Positions 1 to 9,425 are shown, counted from the stretch's first letter. The stretch is DNA of 64,000 nucleotides from Thiofilum flexile DSM 14609 (GCF_000380185.1 NZ_KB904780.1:62001-126000), one strand, 5' to 3'. The notes: generated by a model not told the origin, from the letters alone. Numbers and translations: made by a program.

Positions 1-106
1 AATTAGAGCCTATTTTTTCAATGCGGTGATTATTGATATACACATCGCCTTGGCTGATGAGTCCTTCATTAACGATATTAGCGTTCAGGATAAGTATCGA
101 GGCCAT
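1..106 (-). CDS. Dihydroorotase-like amidohydrolase, N-terminal fragment
   Basis: Only the first 35 codons are in the window; the gene runs off the left edge. The peptide starts MASILILNANIVNEGLISQG and continues with a GDVYINNHRIEKIG stretch. This is the small N-terminal beta domain typical of cyclic amidohydrolases of the dihydroorotase/allantoinase type (pattern ILIKNARIVN...GDVLIxxGRIxxIG). The metal-binding HxH motif would lie beyond the edge and cannot be checked. It starts 27 nt after the folA stop on the same strand, so it is probably the last seen gene of sspA-sspB-folA. If it is a true dihydroorotase it would act in pyrimidine synthesis. Another amidohydrolase is possible. Confidence 0.6.
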   Translation of the reverse strand, partial: MASILILNANIVNEGLISQGDVYINNHRIEKIGSN

Positions 107-133
107 ACAATGCACTCTATATGTTGAGGGGGG

Positions 134-628
134 TTAGGATAGACGATCTAAAATAGTAAACGAGCATGCTAATGATTGCTCATTTAAGGGGGAACAATAA
201 AGACTAAATTGGGAAACCCATTCTTGAGGATTAATAGCAGGGAAATAGGTATCACCATGAGTGTGGGTATGAATAGTGGTTAAATACAAACGCTGAGCCA
301 AAGGCAAAGCCTCACGATATAACTCACCTCCCCCAATAATCATCACCTCTGGCTCATGAGCCACTAATGCTAACGCTTGCTCCACAGAATGAGTCACTGT
401 AGCACCAGCTAATACTAAGGACGTTTGACGTGTGACCACAATATTATGCCGCTGTGGGAGTGCGCGTCCTATTGAGTCCCACGTTGCCCTACCCATAATC
501 ACGGGTTTATGGAGGGTATTTTCTTTAAACCAACGCAGATCAGCAGACACACGTCCATGCCATGGCATTTTACCTTGCCAACCTATCACACGCTCAGGGG
601 TCATCGCGACAATGAGCGAAAGCAGCAT
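134..628 (-). CDS. folA: Dihydrofolate reductase
   Basis: Reduces dihydrofolate to tetrahydrofolate with NADPH, supplying one-carbon carriers for thymidylate, purine and methionine synthesis in the cytoplasm. The 164-aa length is normal for chromosomal DHFR. Visible signatures are the N-terminal LSLIVAMTPERVIGWQGKMPWH region (I-G-x4-[LM]-P-W, split here for reading), the acidic active-site segment DLRWFKENT near residue 30, VIMGRATWDSIG near 43-54 and the glycine-rich MIIGGGELY near 96, which binds NADPH. It begins 3 nt after sspB and so is co-transcribed with it. Confidence 0.95.
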   Translation of the reverse strand: MLLSLIVAMTPERVIGWQGKMPWHGRVSADLRWFKENTLHKPVIMGRATWDSIGRALPQRHNIVVTRQTSLVLAGATVTHSVEQALALVAHEPEVMIIGGGELYREALPLAQRLYLTTIHTHTHGDTYFPAINPQEWVSQFSLYCSPLNEQSLACSFTILDRLS

Positions 629-631
629 AGG

Positions 632-1108
632 CTATTTCACGACACGTAAAGTGGGACGTGTACGTGGAGGAGTAGGATCATTGCTATCCTCGGTTTTATG
701 CCCCTCTACCACTTCTAAACGTTCAGTGGCACTTTCTTTCGCTTTTGCTGGCTCTTCCATACCGTATTCAGAATCATAGAAACTTGCACCTTGTTGATTC
801 TCACGCGCATAAATGGCTTTAAGCGCTGGCATCGGTAAATAAACGGAAAAAGAAGCTCCATTAAAACGAGCGCTAAAGGTCACCGCATCATTATCCATAT
901 GTAAGGAATGCACCGCCCCTGGGCTGATATTCAGCACGATGCTACCATTTTTTACATACTGACGGGGAACGACTACATTCTCATAATTGGCATCTACCAA
1001 TACATGAGGTGTTAAACCATTATCGACAATCCACTCGTAAAACGCCCGCAGCAAATAAGGGCGTTTTGGGGTCATAGTCGGCTCATTATTAGGGTTGTGC
1101 GTACTCAT
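632..1108 (-). CDS. sspB: Stringent starvation protein B (ClpXP specificity factor)
   Basis: SspB is an adaptor that binds ssrA-tagged and some other substrates and delivers them to the ClpXP protease. The body starts with PYLLRAFYEWIVDNGLTPHV and contains the conserved VVVPRQYVKNGSIVLNISP block. A flexible acidic and proline-rich tail follows from about residue 115. The tail ends PTLRVVK, the short hydrophobic/basic peptide with which SspB docks on ClpX. The length of 158 aa is normal. Its start overlaps the sspA stop by 4 nt. An internal ATG at residue 12 (MTPKRPYLL) is a possible alternative start. Confidence 0.94.
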   Translation of the reverse strand: MSTHNPNNEPTMTPKRPYLLRAFYEWIVDNGLTPHVLVDANYENVVVPRQYVKNGSIVLNISPGAVHSLHMDNDAVTFSARFNGASFSVYLPMPALKAIYARENQQGASFYDSEYGMEEPAKAKESATERLEVVEGHKTEDSNDPTPPRTRPTLRVVK

Positions 1109-1734
1109 GGGCGTATCGACTTTTCAATTTTGCTAAGCGACTGTTGGAAAGCATCGCGTGAAAACACCCGATCCATATAACGTAAAATCGGCTTAGCTTG
1201 TTTTTCAGGTACATCAATGCCGTACTTAGGCAAACGCCATAAGATAGGGGCAATGGTGCAATCCACTAGCGAAAACTCATCACTCAAGAAATAAGGCTTA
1301 ATCGCAAATACTTCCACCGCAGATAATACACTCTCGCGTAAAATTTTACGGGCTTGAGTCACTTCTTGTTGATCACCGTGTTCAATATCCTGAACCAATG
1401 AAAACCAGTCACGCTCAATCCGATATAAGGCTAAACGCGAGTGAGCACGGGTCACTGGATCCACTGGCATTAACGGAGGATGAGGAAAACGCTCATCTAA
1501 ATACTCCATAATAATGCGGGCATCATACAACACTAGATCACGATCAATGAGTGTAGGAGTCGTGTTATAAGGATTCAGTTCGGCTAGGTCTTCCGATTTA
1601 TCGTTAGGGCCCAAGTTCAAAACATCATAAGTAATATCTTTTTCTGCTAATACAATGCGCACACGATGACTATCCGCCGAGTCAGGTGACGAAAACAATG
1701 TCATTACTGACCGACGACTGGATAACGAAGCCAT
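1105..1734 (-). CDS. sspA: Stringent starvation protein A
   Basis: SspA is a glutathione-S-transferase-fold protein that binds RNA polymerase and alters promoter choice under starvation or acid stress; it has no GST activity in studied members. The thioredoxin-like half opens with MTLFSSPDSADSHRVRIVLAEK and contains NPYNTTPTLIDRDLVLYDARIIMEYL in two adjoining motifs. The helical half contains SLVDCTIAPILWRL. The GST-like start suggests initiation at residue 11 (MTLFSS, about position 1704) is also possible, since SspA proteins are usually close to 200 aa. It is the promoter-proximal gene of sspA-sspB-folA and lies just after the petABC terminator. Confidence 0.93.
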   Translation of the reverse strand: MASLSSRRSVMTLFSSPDSADSHRVRIVLAEKDITYDVLNLGPNDKSEDLAELNPYNTTPTLIDRDLVLYDARIIMEYLDERFPHPPLMPVDPVTRAHSRLALYRIERDWFSLVQDIEHGDQQEVTQARKILRESVLSAVEVFAIKPYFLSDEFSLVDCTIAPILWRLPKYGIDVPEKQAKPILRYMDRVFSRDAFQQSLSKIEKSIRP

Positions 1735-1761
1735 TAATAAACTCCCTACACTACCTAAAGT

Positions 1762-1795
1762 AAAAAGGCTACCTTGGATTTAACCAAGGTAGCCT
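1762..1795 (-). terminator. Rho-independent terminator of petABC
   Basis: A perfect 12-bp stem (AGGCTACCTTGG with its complement at 1766-1777 and 1784-1795) has a 6-nt loop. On the minus strand it is followed by a run of five T. It lies 22 nt after the petC stop and separates petABC from sspA. Confidence 0.88.
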
Positions 1796-1816
1796 ATATG
1801 TTATACCAGACTGTTC

Positions 1817-2620
1817 CTAATGAACATCCTTCCAGTATTCTTTCTTCAAGAAGTACGCAACTACCCCAAAGAGCACCATAAACAATAAGACAAAAATACC
1901 AATCGTTTTACGGTGTAATTGTGCGGGTTCTGATACATACACTAAGAAAGCGGTGATATCTCGAACGATCTGATTGTACTCAGGGCCAGAGATTTTACCG
2001 GGCTTCATATTGACTAAGTGCTCAGTACAATGCGGTGCCTCAGCATGCGCCCCATCAGCCGCTGCTTTACCCTGTTCGCCACCGGCAGCAGGAGTACAAT
2101 TCTTCTCAAGTTTTTGCCAACCCTGTAATTCCCATAAGACATGTGGCATACCCACATTGGGGAATACCGTATTATTCACCCCCATTGGGCGAGTGGGGTC
2201 GACATAAAAGGCTTTGAGATAACTGTAAATCCAATCACCACCGCGTAACCGTCCGGTTAAAGACAAATCAGGAGGTGCTGCACCAAAGCCCTCTTCTACG
2301 TCATCAGGACGCATGGCATTCACCATATTATCCCCAACCTTACTCATTTCACCATCTTTACCACTCGTAAAGATGAGGTTTTCTTGGACTTGTTTATCTG
2401 TCAGTCCCGTATCGGCAGCAAGGCGGTTATAACGGCTAAAGGCTACTGAATGGCAACCCATGCAGTAGTTCACAAAATACTTCGCACCACGAATGACACT
2501 TTCTTGATTGTGAACATCGATATTGGCCTTATCCAAAGGTACTGTATCCCCTGAGGCCAACAAAACCTGACTAAATAGAGCGGCTGTTGATAAAACAATA
2601 CCTGCTAGAAGCTTTTTCAT
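1817..2620 (-). CDS. petC: Ubiquinol-cytochrome c reductase, cytochrome c1 subunit
   Basis: Membrane-anchored c-type cytochrome of the bc1 complex; passes electrons from the Rieske protein to soluble cytochrome c on the periplasmic side. The chosen start (MKKLLAGIVL at 2620) has an AAGGAG ribosome site and gives a signal peptide ending near VLLASG; the longer open frame runs back into petB. The heme motif CMGCH is near residue 57 and GVNNTVFPNVGMPHVLW supplies the axial-methionine region. A C-terminal membrane helix (IGIFVLLFMVLFGVVAYFL) is followed by a basic tail. An alanine/glycine-rich insert flanked by two cysteines lies near 177-200. 267 aa; starts 12 nt after petB. Confidence 0.95.
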   Translation of the reverse strand: MKKLLAGIVLSTAALFSQVLLASGDTVPLDKANIDVHNQESVIRGAKYFVNYCMGCHSVAFSRYNRLAADTGLTDKQVQENLIFTSGKDGEMSKVGDNMVNAMRPDDVEEGFGAAPPDLSLTGRLRGGDWIYSYLKAFYVDPTRPMGVNNTVFPNVGMPHVLWELQGWQKLEKNCTPAAGGEQGKAAADGAHAEAPHCTEHLVNMKPGKISGPEYNQIVRDITAFLVYVSEPAQLHRKTIGIFVLLFMVLFGVVAYFLKKEYWKDVH

Positions 2621-2631
2621 ACGGCTACTCC

Positions 2632-4056
2632 TTAATCTGTAACACGATCTGGAACAGGTTTTTCCATATTCCACTTCGATACGAAGGCTGGCAACAACAA
2701 GGTAATAGCCAGATAGGCCAAAGGCCAAATGAACTGAACTAGAATTTGATGAGCCTCATCTTTAACCTCGCCGTTATAGCGCCACAAATCAATACCCACC
2801 ACTAAACCTAATAAGAGGCCAAACCACAGTAAATAATTAACAGTAGCAGGACGACTATGTACCCAAATCACGATGAAAAATAAGAAGTAAATTTCAGTCA
2901 TTCGAGTGCCTAGCTCTTTATAAACCGGAGTAACCGTTTCAACTCCCATCCAGCCTAAGACAATAAATACTAAGGCAAAGATGATTAGATTGGCTTTATG
3001 AGCCAGAGTGCGATAACGCCATGATTTAATTGGGTTCTGATCTAACCAAGGTAAGAGGAAGAGCACAATGATGGCTGAGAACATCGCCAACGTACCATAC
3101 CAAGGATCAGGAACAGCCCGTAATACAGTATAAAATGGAGTGAAGTACCATACAGGGGCAATATGCAACGGTGTTTTTAAAGCATTAGCGGGTTCAAAAT
3201 TAGGTTTTTCTATGAAATACCCACCCATTTCTGGGCTGAAAAACACAATAGCAAAGAAGAAGAACAAGAATACCGCCACACCAACAATATCTTTGACAGT
3301 GTAATAAGGATGGAAAGGAATACCATCGGTAGGAGCGGTTGGACTCCACATATTACCTTTCGGGCCTTGTTTAATTTCCACACCATCGGGATTATTAGAA
3401 CCGACCGCATGTAACGCTACGATATGAACGAAAACTAAGGCAGGAAGAATTAAGGCAGGTAAGAAGAAATGCAATGCAAAGAAACGGTTTAAGGTCGCAT
3501 CGCCTAAAACGAAATCACCCCGAATCCAAGTAGATAACTCATTACCCACATAAGGTACGGTATTGAATAGGTTGATAATAACCTGAGCACCCCAGTAAGA
3601 CATTTGTCCCCAAGGTAATAAATAACCCATAAAGGCTGTCGCCATAAGCACAACATAAATCGCCATACCTATGAGCCAAATCAGCTCGCGTTTACCTTTA
3701 TATGATCCGTAAATCAACGCACGATACATATGCAGATAAACCACAATAAAGAAGGCCGAAGCCCCTGTAGAGTGCATATAACGAATAAACCAGCCACCCG
3801 GTACATCACGCATAATGTACTCAACCGATGCGAAGGCATAAGCCGCATCAGGCTTATAGTTAAACGCTAAAAATAAACCGGAAACAATCTGAATCACTAA
3901 CACTAAAATGGCTAGTGATCCGAAGAAATACCAAAAGTTAAAGTTTTTAGGTGCATAGTACTGTGCTAAGTGGTAGTTCCACGTTTCCATCATCGGGAAA
4001 CGGTCTTCTACCCAACCTAAAAAACCTTTGTAATTATGAGCGGGACGATCTGCCAT
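2632..4056 (-). CDS. petB: Ubiquinol-cytochrome c reductase, cytochrome b subunit
   Basis: Core quinol-oxidising subunit of the bc1 complex, spanning the inner membrane with two b hemes. It has the N-terminal YYAPKNFNFWYFFGSLAI segment, histidine-containing helices (SAFFIVVYLHMYRAL and FALHFFLPALILPALVFVH), the Qo-site GQMSYWGAQVI segment and a PEW-type variant, PVWYFTPFYTVLRAV. There are about eight to ten hydrophobic segments, and the C-terminal helices beyond residue 320 are those of the longer bacterial form. 474 aa is somewhat long but within the range of proteobacterial proteins. It overlaps the petA stop by 1 nt (TAATG). Confidence 0.96.
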   Translation of the reverse strand: MADRPAHNYKGFLGWVEDRFPMMETWNYHLAQYYAPKNFNFWYFFGSLAILVLVIQIVSGLFLAFNYKPDAAYAFASVEYIMRDVPGGWFIRYMHSTGASAFFIVVYLHMYRALIYGSYKGKRELIWLIGMAIYVVLMATAFMGYLLPWGQMSYWGAQVIINLFNTVPYVGNELSTWIRGDFVLGDATLNRFFALHFFLPALILPALVFVHIVALHAVGSNNPDGVEIKQGPKGNMWSPTAPTDGIPFHPYYTVKDIVGVAVFLFFFFAIVFFSPEMGGYFIEKPNFEPANALKTPLHIAPVWYFTPFYTVLRAVPDPWYGTLAMFSAIIVLFLLPWLDQNPIKSWRYRTLAHKANLIIFALVFIVLGWMGVETVTPVYKELGTRMTEIYFLFFIVIWVHSRPATVNYLLWFGLLLGLVVGIDLWRYNGEVKDEAHQILVQFIWPLAYLAITLLLPAFVSKWNMEKPVPDRVTD

Positions 4057-4658
4057 TATACCGCCTCCTTAGCATCATTTAAGCCTATTACAATAGTGCT
4101 ATCATCTTTAAAATAATAAGGAGGCACTTCTAAATTGCTACCTGCTGGAACATTCTTGTATACCCGACCCGCCAAATCAAAGCGTGAGCCATGGCAAGGA
4201 CAGTACCAGCCGCCAATCCAATCGGCACCCAAATCAGCAGGAGCTACCTCAGGGCGATAAGAAGGAGAGCAACCTAAATGCGTACAAATCCCGACTAATA
4301 CTAAATATTGCTCTTTACGTGAGCGATAAAGATTTTTAGCATACTCAGGTTGTTGAGTAAGGATATTAGAATCGGGATCTTTCAGACGATCATTTAAAGA
4401 GGCTAATCCCTTCACCATTTCAGGTGTGCGATTAACCACCCAGACGGGTTTACCGCGCCACTTCACACGTACCTGCTGACCTGCCTCCACCTTACCTAAG
4501 CCGTACTCCACCGGTGCACCTGCGGCAAGCGCCCGCGCACTAGGAGACATCGAAGTAAGAAATGGAGTTGCAAGCGCGACCGTTCCAGCTCCCCCTACTA
4601 CCGAGGTAGCAGCGATTAGGAAGCGGCGGCGGCTTTTATCTACTCCTGAATTTGCCAT
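4056..4658 (-). CDS. petA: Ubiquinol-cytochrome c reductase, Rieske iron-sulfur subunit
   Basis: 2Fe-2S subunit that takes the first electron from ubiquinol in the bc1 complex. A twin-arginine signal (SRRRFLIAATSVVGGAG) doubles as the N-terminal membrane anchor. The two cluster-binding loops are CTHLGC (near residue 124) and CPCHGS (near 153), with the usual Cys/His spacing. The 200-aa length is typical. It is the first gene of petA-petB-petC. The 265 nt upstream to the Nif3-family stop must hold its promoter; I could not assign a convincing -35/-10 pair there. Confidence 0.96.
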   Translation of the reverse strand: MANSGVDKSRRRFLIAATSVVGGAGTVALATPFLTSMSPSARALAAGAPVEYGLGKVEAGQQVRVKWRGKPVWVVNRTPEMVKGLASLNDRLKDPDSNILTQQPEYAKNLYRSRKEQYLVLVGICTHLGCSPSYRPEVAPADLGADWIGGWYCPCHGSRFDLAGRVYKNVPAGSNLEVPPYYFKDDSTIVIGLNDAKEAV

Positions 4659-4923
4659 CGTTAGCTCACTCCAAAAATAATCAAAACCAAAGCCCCTGTA
4701 TAACGTATTAATGTGTTAAACAAGTAACTAAATCTGCATAATGTGGTGGCGGTGGCACTCGGCTATCTTAGCCTACACGAAACGAGGCTATAGGCTTAAC
4801 TACAATAATTTGAATGCTAATGAACACTCAACCGTCCTTAGAACAACCTCAACAGCTCCTAATCCTTAACCACAGATAACTGGAGTCGCATAATACCACA
4901 AAAAAATACGGTAATAATGTGTT

Positions 4924-5682
4924 TTATGCAGGGTTATCTAAATCCAAAAAGATATGCTTTAACCCAAAACGCTCAGCCAAATGCTCACCTAAGGCCTGTA
5001 CACCATAACGCTCGGTTACATGGTGACCGGCTCCAATATAATGGATACCTAATTCGCGCGCGCTATGGGTTGTTTGCTCTGAAATCTCACCACTAAGATA
5101 AGCATCAACCCCCAATTCGGCGGCACGATCTATATAATTTTGCGCTCCTCCGGTACACCATGCAATGCGCTTAATCAAATGTGCGCCCCCACTGACTAAG
5201 ATAGGCTCACGTTGCAAGGTTGACGCAACCTGTAAAGCGAAAGCCTCCAAAGTCATCGGCTCTGCTAAAACACCGATATTACCCACCCCTTGTAACTCGC
5301 GTGCATCCATCACGTTCTCTACTTCTATACCAAGACGTTGAGCTAGTTGAGCATTATTACCCAGTACGGGATGAGCATCTAAGGGTAAATGATAGGCTAA
5401 TAAACTCATATCTTGCTTAAGGAGGGTAGCCAAACGCTTTTTCTTCATCCCACGCACCACAGGATTCTCACCACGCCAGAAATAACCGTGATGCACTAAT
5501 ACCGCATCTGCCTTTAAATTCACGGCCTGATCCAAAAGTGTTTGGCTTGCCGTTACACCAGAAACTATAGTGCTAATCTCGGCTTTGCCTTCCACTTGAA
5601 TACCATTAGGACAATAATCCTTAAACTTACTGACGCCTAATAAGTCTGCTAGATATTGCTCTAATTCATATAAATTTATCAT
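4924..5682 (-). CDS. Nif3-family dinuclear metal-binding protein
   Basis: Member of the Nif3/YbgI (DUF34) family: toroidal hexamers with a two-metal centre. The E. coli homologue YbgI is a GTP cyclohydrolase 1 type 2 homologue of uncertain role. The signature DYCPNGIQVEG is near residue 23, VLVHHGYFWRGENPVVRGMK is near 61 (metal His-His), and AYHLPLDAHPVLGNNAQLA is near 96. The C-terminal metal site is GAGHHVTERYGVQALGEHL, near 217. 252 aa is normal for the short form. It starts 1 nt after the hisC stop, so the two form a unit. Biochemical function is not established. Confidence 0.92.
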   Translation of the reverse strand: MINLYELEQYLADLLGVSKFKDYCPNGIQVEGKAEISTIVSGVTASQTLLDQAVNLKADAVLVHHGYFWRGENPVVRGMKKKRLATLLKQDMSLLAYHLPLDAHPVLGNNAQLAQRLGIEVENVMDARELQGVGNIGVLAEPMTLEAFALQVASTLQREPILVSGGAHLIKRIAWCTGGAQNYIDRAAELGVDAYLSGEISEQTTHSARELGIHYIGAGHHVTERYGVQALGEHLAERFGLKHIFLDLDNPA

Positions 5683-5683
5683 G

Positions 5684-6751
5684 CTAGCCCACCAATTGCT
5701 TAAGCTGCTTTATTAGCTCATTCATTTCAGCCTCTGTACCAATCGTAATTCGCAAATACTCATTCAAACGCGGTTTATTAAAATAACGCACTAAAATGCC
5801 GCGAGCTTTTAGTTGCTGATATAAATCCTGCGCTTGCCCTAAGGGGGGGCGGGTAAAAATAAAATTCGCACTAGAGGGTAATACCGTAAAACCCAATTGC
5901 TCTAAGGCCTGCACAGTATGCGTGCGCGTCTGCGTAATCGCCTCACATACTGTATGCAAATGCTCGCGATCCAGAATAGCTGCCGCGCCAGCCACCAAAG
6001 CCAAGCGGTCTAACGGATAGGAATTAAATGAGTTTTTAACCCGCTCTAGGGCTTCAATTAAATCCGCCTGCCCTATGGCAAACCCCACCCGTAAACCGGC
6101 TAATGCGCGTGATTTTGACAGCGTTTGTACTACCAATAAATTAGCATACTGTTTTACTAAACTAACCGCACTCTCTGCGCCAAAATCGACATAAGCTTCA
6201 TCCACCACTACCACCGAGTGTGGATTACGCTGCAATAAGGTTTCAATCGATGCTAGGGATAAAGCGATTCCTGTTGGGGCATTAGGATTAGGAAAAATAA
6301 TTCCCCCATTCGGGCGCTGATAATCATCAATATTTAATGTGAAATCGTCGCGCAAAGGAATTACATCGGCTTTGATCTGATATAAATTGGCATAAACCGG
6401 ATAAAAGCTATAGCTAATATCGGGATAAAGTAGCGGTAAATCGTGTTTTAATAAGCCACAAAAAACATGCGCGAGCACTTCATCCGAGCCATTGCCCACA
6501 AACACTTCTGACCGTGTTAGACCATGCTCCTTAAAATACTCCAGCACCGCATCCTTCACGACATCGCCATTCGGGTCGGGATAAAGCCGTAAATGCTCTA
6601 AATTAGCCTCACGGAGTGCTTGAAGCGCTTTAGGCGAAGGGGGATAGGGGCATTCATTGGTATTGAGCTTAATATAACGTTGATCCTTGGGTTGCTCACC
6701 AGGCACATAGGGATCGAGGTCGTGAACGTGGGCACTCCAAAATTGGCTCAT
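5684..6751 (-). CDS. hisC: Histidinol-phosphate aminotransferase
   Basis: PLP-dependent enzyme that transaminates imidazole-acetol phosphate in histidine synthesis. The start [21 protein letters not shown] and the [13 protein letters not shown] substrate loop are typical of HisC. The cofactor-binding part has NPNAPTG near 152, [10 protein letters not shown] near 183 and the PLP lysine in [14 protein letters not shown] near 213. [18 protein letters not shown] closes the C-terminal domain. 355 aa is the normal length. It is divergent from rlmC, with 79 nt between. Other proteobacteria often carry more than one hisC, and whether this is the only copy cannot be seen here. Confidence 0.94.
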   Translation of the reverse strand: MSQFWSAHVHDLDPYVPGEQPKDQRYIKLNTNECPYPPSPKALQALREANLEHLRLYPDPNGDVVKDAVLEYFKEHGLTRSEVFVGNGSDEVLAHVFCGLLKHDLPLLYPDISYSFYPVYANLYQIKADVIPLRDDFTLNIDDYQRPNGGIIFPNPNAPTGIALSLASIETLLQRNPHSVVVVDEAYVDFGAESAVSLVKQYANLLVVQTLSKSRALAGLRVGFAIGQADLIEALERVKNSFNSYPLDRLALVAGAAAILDREHLHTVCEAITQTRTHTVQALEQLGFTVLPSSANFIFTRPPLGQAQDLYQQLKARGILVRYFNKPRLNEYLRITIGTEAEMNELIKQLKQLVG

Positions 6752-6830
6752 GACAGAAATCTTTGTGAAAACTAAACCTTAAGTATACCATCGACTTCCT
6801 CAACTTGACGACCTCTACTTAGTACGCTGT

Positions 6831-7970
6831 ATGACTGCTCTATCCTGCCCTCATTATCAAGCTCAACGTTGCCAATCCTGCCGTTGGCTCGACCTCCCCT
6901 ACCCACAACAAATTCAACAAAAGCAACAGCATTTAGAGCAAATACTCGCTCCTTATCCCGTCAAAGCTTATGAGTCAGCCATCACCAGTCCTATTCATGC
7001 ATTTCGCAATAAAGCCAAAATGGTGGCCTTAGGTGCAGCCCATCAACCTCTGTTAGGTATTATTAGCCCGCAAGGCGAACATACCAGCCTAGTGGATTGC
7101 CCCTTATACTCGGACACTATGCAAGAGGTATTAAATTATTTAGAGCAGTGGATTCAAAAAGCGGGTATTCCACCTTATCGTATTGATAAACAAAAAGGCG
7201 AATTAAAATATATCCTACTCACACAAAGCCAAGCGAGCGGCGAGTTCTTATTACGTTTTGTGCTCCGTAGTGAAAATGCCCTAGCTCGTATTCAAACACA
7301 CCTAGACACGCTACTAACCCGATTTTCCGCCATTAAGGTAGTCTCTGCCAATATTCAACCTATTCATATGGCGGTATTAGAAGGCGAGCACGAAATTTTT
7401 CTGACTGAGGCTAAGGTACTAGATGAACAATTTAATGATGTACCCTTAAAAATTCGCCCCAAAAGCTTTTTTCAAACCAATCCCTTTGTTGCAGCCCAAC
7501 TTTATCAAACGGCTAGAACATGGACACGAGAATTACCAGTTACACACGTATGGGATTTATTTTGTGGCGTGGGCGGTTTCGGTCTACATTGTGCTACACC
7601 CGATACCTATTTAACGGGTATTGAAATTGAGGCCGAGGCGATTGAATGCGCTAAACAATCCGCGCAACAACTAGGGTTAAAACATGTAACCTTTAAAACG
7701 CTTGATTCAGGTACTTTTGCACTAGAACAAAATACGCCCCCTGATTTAGTGATTGTTAATCCTCCGCGCCGTGGCATCGGACAGGCTTTAGCTCAACAGC
7801 TTAATCAGTTTGCCCCTCAAGCGATTTTATACTCAAGCTGTAATCCTGAAACATTAGCCAGTGATCTGAGCTATCTAGATCGATATCGCATTGAGAAAGT
7901 ACAACTTTTCGATATGTTTCCGCATACCGCGCACTATGAGGTGTTGTGTTTATTAGTCCTTCACAAATAA
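6831..7970 (+). CDS. rlmC: 23S rRNA (uracil-747-C5)-methyltransferase
   Basis: SAM-dependent RNA m5U methyltransferase of the RumA/TrmA family. The N-terminal cysteine pattern C-x7-C-x2-C within residues 6-17 (CPHYQAQRCQSC), together with the cysteine in VDCPLYSD near 88, is the 4Fe-4S set seen in RlmC. The subfamily opening YQAQRCQSCRWLDLPYPQQ points to RlmC rather than RlmD. The SAM-binding loop is DLFCGVGGFGLH near 242, with NPPRRGIG near 312 and the catalytic cysteine in LYSSCNPETLASDL near 336. 379 aa, normal. It is a single-gene unit divergent from hisC, ending in a shared terminator. Confidence 0.92.
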   Translation: MTALSCPHYQAQRCQSCRWLDLPYPQQIQQKQQHLEQILAPYPVKAYESAITSPIHAFRNKAKMVALGAAHQPLLGIISPQGEHTSLVDCPLYSDTMQEVLNYLEQWIQKAGIPPYRIDKQKGELKYILLTQSQASGEFLLRFVLRSENALARIQTHLDTLLTRFSAIKVVSANIQPIHMAVLEGEHEIFLTEAKVLDEQFNDVPLKIRPKSFFQTNPFVAAQLYQTARTWTRELPVTHVWDLFCGVGGFGLHCATPDTYLTGIEIEAEAIECAKQSAQQLGLKHVTFKTLDSGTFALEQNTPPDLVIVNPPRRGIGQALAQQLNQFAPQAILYSSCNPETLASDLSYLDRYRIEKVQLFDMFPHTAHYEVLCLLVLHK

Positions 7971-7992
7971 TTAGCAATCTCGAAAAATAAGA

Positions 7993-8017
7993 AAGGCCAG
8001 ACTAGCTGGCTGGCCTT
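7993..8017. terminator. Hairpin between convergent rlmC and amtB
   Basis: An 8-bp stem (AAGGCCAG / CTGGCCTT, 7993-8000 and 8010-8017) has a 9-nt loop. It sits between the converging ends of rlmC and amtB. The flanking A/T runs are short, so strength is uncertain in either direction. Confidence 0.55.
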
Positions 8018-8050
8018 AAGTATCATTGCGATACCTTGAGAGAGGGAGAG

Positions 8051-9412
8051 TTATAAGTTATAAGCGCGTTCACCATGACTGACGGTATCTAGACCTTCAC
8101 GTTCTTGTTCACTATTCACCCGTAATCCCATCGTCACATCAATTAATTTAAATAACACAAAACTCACTACCCCAGACCAAACAATAGCGGTCAAAACCCC
8201 CCAAGATTGGCTGATAAATTGTGCCATCATATTATATTCGGCGACGGCATTGGTGGTGTAATCAAATACACCAGAACCACCTAACGCTGGGCTAGCCACC
8301 ACCGCAGTGCCTAGCGCACCAACTACCCCACCAATACCGTGGACACCGAATACGTCGAGTGAGTCATCATAGCCAATCCAACGCTTCATGCCGGTTACAC
8401 CCCATAGGCAAGCAGCACCTGCTACCGCACCTAATACAATGGCACCCATAGGGCCTGAGAAGCCTGCCGCTGGTGTCACTGCGACTAATCCAGATACGGC
8501 ACCGGATACAATACCCAACATTGAAGGCTTACCACGAATCAACCACTCAATAAACATCCACGCTAACGCAGCGGCAGCGGTCGCAACAATCGTATTCAAC
8601 ATAGCAAGCACTGCTGTTCCGGTTGCTTCAAGGTTAGAACCCGCATTGAAACCAAACCAACCCGCCCATAATAAAGAACCACCGATCATGGTCAGGGCTA
8701 AATTATGTGGAGCCATCGCTTCTTTGCCGTAACCAATCCGTTTACCGATTACCATCGCACCCACTAATGCCGCAATCGCTGCATTAATATGTACTACTGT
8801 ACCACCCGCGAAATCTAAGGCACCGTGACTAAATAAGAATCCAGCCGGAGCAGAAGGTGCAGAAGGACCACCCCAGAACCACACCATATGAGCCATGGGT
8901 AAATAAGAAAAAGTAAACCATAACATGGTGAATACAATTAAAGCTGAAAATTTAATCCGCTCGGCAAAACCACCCACAATCAAAGCCGCTGTGATACCTG
9001 CAAAGGTTAACTGGAAGATCATAAAGACCATTTCAGGAATCACTACCCCTTTAGAAAAGGTTTCCACCACTGCTGCGGTATCAACGCCACTCAGGAAGAG
9101 CTTGTCAAAACCACCAATAAAGCTATTGAGTGCTCCCCCTTCTGTAAAGGCTAAGCTATAACCATAGACCACCCATAAAATGGCAATCACACAAAAAATA
9201 GCAAATACTTGACTGAGTACGGACAGCATATTTTTAGCGCGGACTAAGCCACCATAAAATAACGCTAAGCCGGGCAAAATCATTAAAATAACAAGGACGG
9301 TTGAAATCATCATCCAAGTGGTATCACCCTTATCCGGTACTGGCCCATCAGCCAACGCGATACCCGAAGCACCTAATAAAGCCATTAAACTCATTAACCG
9401 CAAATACTTCAT
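8051..9412 (-). CDS. amtB: Ammonium transporter
   Basis: Trimeric inner-membrane channel for ammonium. A signal peptide ends near GIALADGPV, as in AmtB proteins with a processed N-terminus, followed by about eleven membrane helices. The signature ALFYGGLVRAKNMLS is near residue 50. The two pore histidines lie in GTVVHINAAIAALVGAM (near 206) and VFGVHGIGGVVGALG (near 354). The phenylalanine gate region is not individually verifiable by eye. 453 aa. It follows glnK by 13 nt with an AGGAG ribosome site, so it is co-transcribed from the sigma-54 promoter at 9827-9842. Confidence 0.96.
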   Translation of the reverse strand: MKYLRLMSLMALLGASGIALADGPVPDKGDTTWMMISTVLVILMILPGLALFYGGLVRAKNMLSVLSQVFAIFCVIAILWVVYGYSLAFTEGGALNSFIGGFDKLFLSGVDTAAVVETFSKGVVIPEMVFMIFQLTFAGITAALIVGGFAERIKFSALIVFTMLWFTFSYLPMAHMVWFWGGPSAPSAPAGFLFSHGALDFAGGTVVHINAAIAALVGAMVIGKRIGYGKEAMAPHNLALTMIGGSLLWAGWFGFNAGSNLEATGTAVLAMLNTIVATAAAALAWMFIEWLIRGKPSMLGIVSGAVSGLVAVTPAAGFSGPMGAIVLGAVAGAACLWGVTGMKRWIGYDDSLDVFGVHGIGGVVGALGTAVVASPALGGSGVFDYTTNAVAEYNMMAQFISQSWGVLTAIVWSGVVSFVLFKLIDVTMGLRVNSEQEREGLDTVSHGERAYNL

Positions 9413-9425
9413 CTTTCAGTGCTCC

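Noticed and set aside
8388-8732. 114-aa plus-strand frame opposite amtB
   Set aside because: Shadow of amtB; proline/alanine-rich composition typical of antisense of a membrane protein.
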